Position numbers and translations under genes: made by a program | Source of the DNA: Blastocladiella britannica | Taxonomy: Eukaryota > Blastocladiomycota > Blastocladiomycetes > Blastocladiales > Blastocladiaceae | Assembly: GCA_025349905.2 (NCBI GenBank) | Contig: MU625130.1 | Coordinates: forward strand, 1 to 11,194 | Reading direction: 5' to 3' | DNA: 11,194 nucleotides | In this document: piece by piece, positions 1 to 6,681 of the stretch | Numbering within the stretch: position 1 is the stretch's first letter | Layout of the letters: every line of letters begins with the position of its first letter | Notes under the pieces: generated by a model | What the model saw: the letters and a program-made list of their open reading frames with translations, nothing else | Database searches by the model: none | Told to the model about the DNA's origin: nothing

Positions 1-292
1 CAGTCGAAGAGATTGGAATCGCACGGGCGCTCAGGTGGGCGACGGGCATGATCGTGATCCGCTTGATCCCGCGGCGATCAGGAGTGGAACTGCTTCGCAT
101 CGAGTACCTCGTCAAGTTCCGCCGTCGATCAGCCGTGGACATGGCACTCCCATCGTCGCCTTCTTCCAACCGCGTTTGCCTGGGCCGACGGAAAGAGAAT
201 AACGATGGCGGAGCTGGCAAACTACAGGAATAAGGAGGGCCACGAGCGGCCACCACAAACCCGATCCCGCGCACGGATACGGATACGGGCAT
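1..292 (-). CDS. Possible 5' end of an unidentified gene, cut by the left edge
   Basis: A minus-strand frame is open from an ATG at 292-290 to the window edge (97 codons, no stop). A second in-frame ATG lies at 142-140. The predicted N-terminus is Arg/Ser/Pro-rich, and I recognise no domain. Codon third positions are clearly G/C-rich only after the inner ATG (142), so that may be the true start and 143-292 may be leader or promoter. An alternative is a plus-strand frame, open from the left edge to a TAA at 231-233, which would be the C-terminus of an upstream gene. The two overlap and the sequence alone does not decide between them. Treat as tentative. If the minus reading is right, it is divergent from the gene at 458. 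Confidence 0.3.
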   Translation of the reverse strand, partial: MPVSVSVRGIGFVVAARGPPYSCSLPAPPSLFSFRRPRQTRLEEGDDGSAMSTADRRRNLTRYSMRSSSTPDRRGIKRITIMPVAHLSARAIPISST

Positions 293-312
293 GACACCAA
301 CCCCTTCCGCGT

Positions 313-328
313 TACACGGGTACACGGG
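313..328. repeat. Short tandem repeat, two copies of TACACGGG
   Basis: Two perfect adjacent 8-bp copies of TACACGGG lie in the spacer upstream of the gene at 458. A related run with two GGATAC units lies at about 275-286. They could be regulatory half-sites or chance in GC-rich DNA. The rest of the 293-457 spacer holds an A/T-rich block at about 391-415 and nothing else I can name. Confidence 0.35.
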
Positions 329-393
329 CGTGCAGAAGCGCACGATATGAAATGGTGAAAAGAAATGGCGGGTGAATTTTCGCGGCGGCAAAA

Positions 394-400
394 TATAAAA
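394..400 (+). promoter_or_regulatory. TATA-like box upstream of the gene at 458
   Basis: TATAAAA lies 58 nt before the ATG at 458, inside the only strongly A/T-rich block of the spacer. With a usual TATA-to-start distance of about 30 nt, transcription would begin near 425-430 and leave a leader of about 30 nt. A second TATATAG at about 434-440 is probably too close to the ATG to serve as the TATA box. Confidence 0.4.
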
Positions 401-457
401 TAATTAATTTTTCCCAGTTGTCCCTCTTCGCGTTATATAGAAGCCATTATTGCGAGG

Positions 458-1138
458 ATGCTCACGTACACTGCCGACCCGTCTGCCGGCACATTCCGCC
501 TGCGCCAGCACTATCGCGTCGCCGAGCTCGCGTTTGCGGTGGCCCTGCTCCTGCCCGGCATTTTCCTGGCCGTGGTTGTGGCCGAGGACTGGACATGGCG
601 GATCCTTTCCCTCATCACCTTCACGTACTTAGCCGGGTCCAATTTACCTCCAACCGCATCCACCACGGTCTCGGCCGACGGCACCATTCACTTTGAGCGG
701 CGGGACGCGCCGGTGCTGGTCTCGCCGCACGTGTTTGACGCGCCCACGTCGGGCACCACGCGCGTGGCGCTGCGGCGCGTGCCCGTGCGCGAGCTGCGCA
801 AGTCGCTGGCGGGGTACCAGCTGCTGGTGGTCTTTGAGGAAGGGTTTGCGGTGCCGACGTCCGACACGCTGGTCGTGGGCGACGCCAACATTGCCGCTTT
901 GCGCGAGGCTGGGACTGCGCTGGCGAAGGTGCTCAAGGTCGAGTTTGTGGAGGAGGAGGTGCCGGCTGCTGCCGATGGCCCAGGTGCTGCTGCTCCTGGA
1001 TCTGCTCCTGGATCTGGGCCTGGTTCCACGTCGGTTACCGCGGGTGCGTCCACGAACGCCTCAACCATGCCGCCGCGCCGTCGCCACCCGCCGCCGCCAG
1101 GGCCAAGTGACGGCAACGAATCGCCAACATCTTCGTGA
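458..1138 (+). CDS. Small two-helix membrane protein, unknown function
   Basis: Single-exon frame of 226 residues from the first ATG after the TATA-like block to a TGA at 1136-1138. A short polar N-terminus (1-22) is followed by two hydrophobic stretches (about 23-44 and 46-62). These look like a membrane hairpin rather than a cleaved signal peptide. Residues 70-165 alternate beta-like strands (around VPVREL and YQLLVVFEEG), then a helix-like segment (about 143-163). This layout recalls small membrane proteins with two helices and a compact PH-like beta domain, but that is inference from shape and I do not recognise the family. From about 170 the tail is low complexity (Ala/Gly/Ser/Pro) with a near-perfect 12-bp duplication at 991-1014 and a basic-proline patch PPRRRHPPPPGP. 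It is convergent with the phosphatase gene, with stops 39 bp apart. Confidence 0.72.
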   Translation: MLTYTADPSAGTFRLRQHYRVAELAFAVALLLPGIFLAVVVAEDWTWRILSLITFTYLAGSNLPPTASTTVSADGTIHFERRDAPVLVSPHVFDAPTSGTTRVALRRVPVRELRKSLAGYQLLVVFEEGFAVPTSDTLVVGDANIAALREAGTALAKVLKVEFVEEEVPAAADGPGAAAPGSAPGSGPGSTSVTAGASTNASTMPPRRRHPPPPGPSDGNESPTSS

Positions 1139-1169
1139 TCCACTTTTTTTTCCGCTGTAAATATAATAA

Positions 1170-1175
1170 TTTATT
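1170..1175 (-). terminator. Poly(A) signal AATAAA for the phosphatase gene
   Basis: A canonical AATAAA on the minus strand begins 2 nt after the TGA (1180-1178). The 39-bp spacer between the convergent stops at 1138 and 1178 is A/T-rich, so the two transcripts probably overlap in their 3' ends. Confidence 0.5.
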
Positions 1176-1177
1176 CC

Positions 1178-4100
1178 TCAATCCAGCAACGACCAGTTCG
1201 GATTGGTGCTCCCTGCAGGAGTAGTACCAGAGCCGGTGGCAGCGGGAGGTGGAGCCGAAGAAGGCGATGAAGCCGATGTAAACGTGGCCCATGGATTGGC
1301 GGCAGTTGGGAGCAAAGGTGCTGCAGCAGCCATGGACATGGACGGCGACGATGATGACGTGATCCACGGGTTCGTGGTCCCCGCAGCGCCCAGCACTCCT
1401 CCTCGGTTTCCGAGCCCAGTGGTCGCCGCCGCAAGCCCGCTCCCAGGCCCAACATGCGCGGAGGGCGTAGTCCACCACTGCTGGCCGTCGGAACTCGGTG
1501 GCGGCAAGCCCGGAATGCCCAGGACCGCCGACGCCGACGGCTTGCCGCTGCTGCCACCAGCCATCGTGTCGTCATCAAATGAAAGCAGATCGCCAGTTGG
1601 AACATGCTTGGTCGCCTGCTCGGTCTGTTGCTGCTGCTGCATCAGGGCACGGAACGGGTTGCGGGAGGTGCGCTGCGCAAAGAGCGACGCGTAAATGGCG
1701 GCCTTGCGCGGGTGGTCGATGCGCGATACGGTGCTGCGGAACACGGCCAGGACCGGCTTGTGATCCGACACGAGGAGCTCCGCGCGCGCATAAGTGAGAA
1801 GATCCAGCTTGGGTTTGAATGGTTCCTGTTGTTGTTGTTGCTGCTGCTGCTGCTGCCGGCCCGGCTGTCGTGTCCTCCAGAGGATTCGGTCGCACCTATT
1901 CGTGTTTTCCCTTTAAGTTTAAGTTGACAAGAACAAAAGAGAAAGTAATAAGACCATACCACGCAGGAATCCGGTTCTTTTCGCTCGTGTCGTACGTGTT
2001 GGACCCATTGTTGAACTTGTACGTGGGCAAGAACGCAATCGGCGCCTCCTCAAACCCAACAAACGTCCGCCCCGCCCGCCGCTGTGCCGTGAGCTGATCG
2101 CGGGCAAGCAAGTCCGGGATTCGCTGCTGCATGATCAACGACCGCACAATCTCGTTTTCCATGTCGACGCGGTAGTTAAAGTCGCCAAAGAAGAAGACGT
2201 AATCGTGGTCGGTGATCCCGCGCCCTCGCCGAAACACGGTGCCCGAAGTGATGGTGGCAAAGTCGCGGTTACGGTCCTCAACCGCTGACTGGCCTGCGGC
2301 AAAATGCGCTGTCACAAAGCACACGGGCGTGTCGTGGACGACCATCGATACCGAAATGCCGCCCTTGTTTCCGGCCATGCCGCCCAGCCCCGTCTTGACA
2401 ATCGAAGTTTCCACCGAATGAATGGCGCTGGTCAAGGACGATTTGGCAAAGATGAGAATCGCGGCACCAACAAGTTGCCCATCGCACACAAGGACGTAGT
2501 CGGGGCCATGGCATTTTCGGATTGTCTTGACGAGTTCTTTTCAGTTTTTTTTTTATGTGAGCCATGTCAAAGAGAAAGAATAAATGGTCCAGCAAACCTT
2601 CTTGCCACAGCATGCGCTTCCCAGGATCGGCCGACACGATTTGCCCGGCCGTAAGCTCGACAATCTCCTGGAATCCAATGGCAAATATATCGGGATGCAC
2701 GTCCGGTAGCGCATCTGCCCGCAGCCACGTCTCGATCGGCTCTTGCGGCAACTTGCCGTTGACGTTGTAGGTGCCAACGTGGATTGTCAACTGCACCTGT
2801 GAAGTGTACTCGTCCGCTCGATCGTGTAGGTCGCGCTTGACTGCTTCAAGCAGCGGATCCCGAATGTCAATCCTGTATACGACATTTCAGCTTTTTTTTG
2901 GTTCTGAGTGTTGGTGGCACTGGAATCGCACGCACTTTGGACTGCTGGTTTTGCCCAATAACGCGTCGATCGTATCTTGACGGCTCTTGTCCTGGAAATA
3001 TGAATTAAGTTAGTTACTCTCAAAAGAAATCAAACAACAAAAGTAATACCTGAAAGTTGTTGATGACAAACCGCCCAACAGACTTGGACGCGTCATCAAG
3101 AAGGCCACCAAGAGTGCGTTTCCCAGAGCGCGTGAATCCCGACTTGAGCGCCCCTGTTCCCGCGTAAATCCGAGAAATGGCGTCGCCATTATTGGCCCAC
3201 AGCTCCTTGAACTCTTCCTGCATGTACGAAGGAAGGCCCTGGACAAAGTGATTGAGCGCGTGCTCTGCAAGCATGCCTTGAACGACATTGGTCCTGAATG
3301 ACAAATGATGTTAGTTGTGCTGTTTCTCGTGAAATACAAGAGTCAAACGTACCGATCAAGGCAATCAACGCAGTTGACTCGAAAGATGCCAGTCTGCTGC
3401 ATGATGACCATCGAGTTCCCAATGTCCACCAAAAAGCACATACCATGCAGCAAGTCGTCCTCAACCATGTTAACCAGGCGTGCCAGTGCCCCGTAATTGT
3501 TGCCCTTGCTGCGTGACCAGTCCAAAAAACCGAATATTAGTGAAAATCATTGACCATAAAAGAAACGAACGCACCACTCGGCATGGAAATCAAAGTCTAC
3601 AAGCCGCTGCCCCAACGCTTGCTCGCGCTCACTAGCGTCCCATTGCACGCGGTACTCGATCCCCAGCACCGCCTCGCCGCTCGCCGCTGCTCCCGATAGC
3701 CCGGCGCCATCCACCAAGTTGATGCCCGTGACCCGGCCGTACTTGTTTCGGAGCGACTGCAAGTGGCGGTCAAATGCCGGCCGCGTCGCGTCGCGAGACC
3801 GTGTCACCACTACCTTGTGGCCGACCACTTGGATTCCGGGCTGGTCCCAAAAGACCGGGACCGACCCGCGCACTTGCACGAACGCGCACCGCTGGTTTGC
3901 GGTCGTGTAAATCATTTCGGTCTCGACGAAATTGGCGACTGCACCGGCGTCATCGATCCCTCGCGTTGCGTATCGGGTGCCGGCGCGCGCAGTGGACATG
4001 CGCGAGATCACTGGTCATTTGTATTTAGTCAAATGTGAACAGTAAGGAAGGCGAATAGAACGCACATGCAAGCGATGTCGGACCAGCAATCGATTTGCCA

Positions 4101-5322
4101 ACGTAGCCTTGGATAACATTGACCTGACCAAACGAATGTCAATGGAGACCGTCATTGAGAAAAAAAAGTGTCGAGTACCAAAAAGGCCCCCTTGACATCG
4201 CCAATGGCTTCTGCCGCCTTGACCACCTGACCCAAATCGCGCATCATGTGCCAGTTCCAGACGAATTGCGGGTCCGGCTGTGCATCCGGCGTCGTCGCCA
4301 AGTATTGCGTTGTCCGCGAAAGATCCAGTCCATTGCCATGCGCAAAGTAAAAAGTCCCTCCGCACAGAATCCGCAGGTGAGGGTCGCATGGGTGCACCAG
4401 CACGGGGTTCGAGCCCATGGTCGAGCCGAGAGGAGTTGCACCGGACCCAGAGGCATCCCAATCATCGTATGCCGTGCGCGGTGCCGCGGGCGACCGATCG
4501 AACGTGTCCTTTGACAGTGAGATGCTGTATCGTATTCTTGTCAGGTATACTGTTTTACTTCAGCAGAAAAGACAAAGGACTACACGCACAATTCGACATC
4601 TGTAACTCGCCGGATCAAGGTGCCGTCGATTTCGGCCACGGTCTCGGCACCCGTCACGGCTCCAAGATACACGTCTTTTTAAAAGCAGCAGTCAGCGAAT
4701 GGCTGTCTAAGTCAATAAAATGGTATTGCGTACCATCGCCAACGTAGAGCACGCCCAGCAGCCCGAGCACGGTCATAGGCGCGCGGGCAGTGTACTGTGC
4801 CAGATCGAGCTCGCCCGCCGGCACCACGCGCGCATCCAGCACCACCCGGTTGGGCCCCGGCGCCGCATCGCTCGCCACCTTCAAGAACAGGGTCACTTCG
4901 GTGTCTGCTGTCGCCGCGCCACCCGCATGGTCGATATTGGTGACAATGGCGATTTCGCGGGCCGGGTACGCGCGAATCAGCAGCGAAAATGGCCGGGCAG
5001 ATGCCGGCGACCCGAACGACGACGCTCCTGACGTGGCGGACGTGGCTGACACGGCGGAAAAGGTCGAGAGCGCGGTGGCCGATCGCGACAGTTGCGTGCG
5101 CAGCGAGCCCGGCGATGATGTTGATGCTGCTGCCACCGCGCGTGCCGGGAGGGGTGAGGCAGCGGCGGCACTGGGCCGCGGAGGCATGGGTGGCGGTGCG
5201 GCGGCCATGGGTTTCGGTTGCGACGATGGCGCGGTGGCGTCGTCTGCCCCAACGGAAAAGGCCGAAAACTGCTGCGCGAGGCTCGCAGCCGCGGCAAGGT
5301 TGGGCCGTCCTGGAGTTTGCAT
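1178..5322 (-). CDS. Synaptojanin-like phosphoinositide phosphatase (Sac + inositol polyphosphate 5-phosphatase)
   Basis: Exons (minus order): 5322-4734, 4674-4590, 4524-4179, 4123-4066, 4010-3575, 3508-3353, 3293-3050, 2991-2936, 2872-2598, 2536-1960, 1895-1178. They total 3540 nt, 1179 residues; the introns are 55-66 nt, GT-AG, with matching phases. The start is the ATG at 5322; upstream frame has no other ATG. Residues 1-110 are Ala/Ser/Pro-rich with PPPMPPRP. A Sac domain (about 111-640) has RAGTRY (368-373), RGSVPVFWDQPG (407-418) and an intact CX5R site (C551-R557) followed by TN, so 4-/3-phosphatase activity is expected. The 5-phosphatase domain (about 685-1000) has GTYNVNGK (690-697), FQEIVEL, GDFNYRV (866-872), PAWCDRILW (939-947) and SDHKPV (984-989). 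The tail holds NPF (1020-1022), DLLSFD (1043-1048) and NPW motifs (1116, 1141). This is the synaptojanin/yeast Inp52-Inp53 architecture, acting on PI(4,5)P2 and PI4P at endocytic membranes. Yeast Inp51 differs in having a dead Sac site. Confidence 0.95.
1826..1855 (-). repeat. Polyglutamine tract (Q10) inside the 5-phosphatase domain
   Basis: Ten Gln codons (CAG x5, CAA x4, CAG), residues 955-964, lie between the PAWCDRILW motif and the SDHKPV motif of the phosphatase. This is a trinucleotide microsatellite, so its length may vary between strains. A shorter Q5 run follows at residues 1027-1031, just after the NPF motif. Confidence 0.85.
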
Positions 5323-5532
5323 GTCGATTTTTTTATTATTGCTGGAAATAGAAGAAAAAAATTGGAATGGGAAAACATGGACCTGCCAGAGACTTTTCCC
5401 ATCCCTCAACGAGCACCACCGCGCTCCGCAGCGAGAGAAATATGCCGCCAAACTTAAGCTCAAGAAATCTCAAATAGGAAAGACTTTTCCCTTGCGTCCT
5501 CACTATACATTGTAAAAGCCACAGTAGTAGTA
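5323..5532. promoter_or_regulatory. Divergent promoter with duplicated AGACTTTTCCC
   Basis: This 210-bp spacer separates the start of the phosphatase (5322, -) from the start of the surface-protein gene (5533, +), so both promoters must lie here or overlap the genes. AGACTTTTCCC occurs twice in the same orientation, at 5390-5400 and 5481-5491. A reverse-complement core GGGAAAA lies at 5369-5375. CTATACATTG at about 5503-5512 is a weak TATA-like site for the plus gene. No known factor is assigned. Confidence 0.5.
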
Positions 5533-6357
5533 ATGCAGCCAGCAACGAAAACCATGTTGCATCGCAACCACCGGCGGATCGCCACTGTCCTTATAATCCT
5601 ATTGTTCAGCTGTTTTGCCATTCACACTGCATCTGCATGCTGGGCGCCATGTATGGAGTTTCTATTCCTTTGGACGGATTTCCCAATTACTGACACAAAA
5701 CATCCATGAACAGCTCTTGATGCACCAATGCCAGTGCGTGCAAAGATCAAGCGGGATGATCCGCACCGTTTTCTGAAGCGCGATCCGGCGCCCATTGGAG
5801 CCTTGTTGACCACGTCATCGTCGACCACTGAAATCTCGACCTCGTCAACTTCCTCGTCAATGTCCACTTCAACCAGCAGCATTTCAAGCACGACCACAAG
5901 CGCGACGTCAACGTCAACGACATCCACAACAACGTCAACTACATCCACAACGACAACATCAACAACAACGCCTCCCGTAACGGATTCCAGCACCCAGTCG
6001 CGCCAGACCATCACCACCACGATCGATCCGAATGCTGTGCCCGCATCAGTCGCCTCGTCGTCCACGACCGTACCAGTCCCACAATCGATCATGCCTGCCA
6101 CCCCGACTCTGGGCCCCAACGTGGCCGAATCGTCGTCGCCGTCTCTGGTGGCCCTGATTGTAGTTCCGGCCGTGTTGATCGCGGGGGCCATTGTCACCGC
6201 CGGATTCGTGTACGCGATTCGCAAGTCGGTGCGGCCCGATTTCACGCTGCAGCGGCGCCTGAATGCGCGGCAGCGGATGCCAAATCTTCACGCTGGATCG
6301 CCACTGCAAGAGCATGCTGGGCTCGTGCAATTTGAGGATGACCAGGGGGCGGTCTAG
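5533..6357 (+). CDS. Type I membrane glycoprotein with Ser/Thr-rich stalk (WSC/Mid2 sensor-like layout)
   Basis: Two exons, 5533-5650 and 5714-6357, with a 63-nt intron (donor GTATGG, acceptor AACAG) and a CTGAC branch-like site near 5690. Splicing joins a signal-peptide exon in frame to the long frame (T from exon 1 plus CT makes Ser40), giving 253 residues. Residues 1-35 form a signal peptide: basic n-region, hydrophobic core ATVLIILLFSCFAI, A-S-A before Cys36. Two Lys-Arg pairs each precede Asp (52-53, 61-62). Residues 72-125 are almost all Ser/Thr, expected to be heavily O-mannosylated. One transmembrane helix spans about 184-207, followed by a basic stop-transfer (RKSVR) and a 45-residue tail ending in acidic residues. 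This layout resembles fungal cell-wall integrity sensors, but no WSC cysteine domain is present, so the sensor role is inference only. Divergent from the phosphatase gene. Confidence 0.8.
5809..5970 (+). repeat. Low-complexity Ser/Thr codon tract
   Basis: This 162-bp stretch is built of imperfect ACN/TCN triplets, with internal near-repeats such as ACATCCACAACAACGTCAAC around 5919-5960. It encodes the O-glycosylation-type stalk of the gene at 5533. Such tracts often change length by slippage. The reverse strand reads as a Val/Asp-rich shadow frame with no coding value. Confidence 0.8.
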
Positions 6358-6504
6358 TCTATGCAGGATCTCCACGGATGAAATATAGAAATATAGAAAT
6401 TGTTAAGTCCATCCATACGCCCGGAAATGCGCGTGAAAAAAGGTCTCAATTACGCCACTGCAGTACAGGCGTGCGTCAAACAATTCCAAAAAAAGGTCCC
6501 CACC

Positions 6505-6512
6505 TGACGTCA
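6505..6512. promoter_or_regulatory. CRE-type bZIP palindrome TGACGTCA
   Basis: A perfect 8-bp TGACGTCA lies 170 bp upstream of the ATG at 6682. This is the consensus site of ATF/CREB-type bZIP factors, which in fungi often act in stress or cAMP responses. Being a perfect palindrome in a promoter position makes it a fair candidate. Occupancy is unknown. Confidence 0.4.
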
Positions 6513-6531
6513 ATGAATAACCTCAATGAAT
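6510..6531. repeat. Direct repeat TCAATGAAT, two copies 13 bp apart
   Basis: TCAATGAAT occurs at 6510-6518 and 6523-6531. The first copy overlaps the right half of the CRE palindrome. It may be a compound regulatory element of the gene at 6682, or a chance duplication. Confidence 0.4.
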
Positions 6532-6681
6532 GCGAACTCTCGTGCGCAAGCGCATACAGTGGCGTGCTTTGCGACCGCGCGGTGGGAGGGCATGTTAAAG
6601 AGAGCTCGGCCCACGTCCCGCCCTCGGAACAGAAAAGGGAAACCCATCGCAAGATAGAACCAATAGAAAACATACAATAAA

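Larger units (their letters stand above)
6358..6681. other. Intergenic spacer, 324 bp, upstream of the secreted-protein gene
   Basis: No gene is seen here. It holds the 3' end of the 5533 gene, with two and a half copies of an 8-bp A/T unit (GAAATATA) at 6380-6400 that could serve 3'-end formation. It also holds the presumed promoter of the gene at 6682, with the CRE palindrome and direct repeat listed separately. A run of A residues (CATACAATAAA) lies immediately before the ATG at 6682. Confidence 0.6.

Noticed and set aside
2537..2597. Read-through of phosphatase intron 9 as coding sequence
   Set aside because: The continuous frame gives a Lys-rich stretch and then shifts out of the phosphatase reading. 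Splicing restores EELVKTIRKCHGPDYV, as expected for the family.
4511..4524. Alternative acceptor for phosphatase intron 2 at CAAAG (just before GACACG)
   Set aside because: It would shift the reading phase away from the Sac frame. The ATACAG acceptor keeps phase and gives the expected VEFISLSKDTFD.
5323..5463. N-terminal extension of the phosphatase up to 5463
   Set aside because: The upstream in-frame part has no ATG, only a TTG, and overlaps the A/T-rich divergent promoter. ATG at 5322 is the simplest start.
4790..5515. A 241-residue plus-strand frame over the first exon of the phosphatase
   Set aside because: It is a shadow of the Ala/Ser/Pro-rich N-terminus on the other strand. It has no domain pattern, whereas the minus strand joins correctly into a Sac domain.
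5622..6245. A minus-strand frame rich in Val and Asp
   Set aside because: It is the complement of the Ser/Thr codon tract. The composition comes from the repeat, and the plus strand has a signal peptide, stalk and transmembrane helix.
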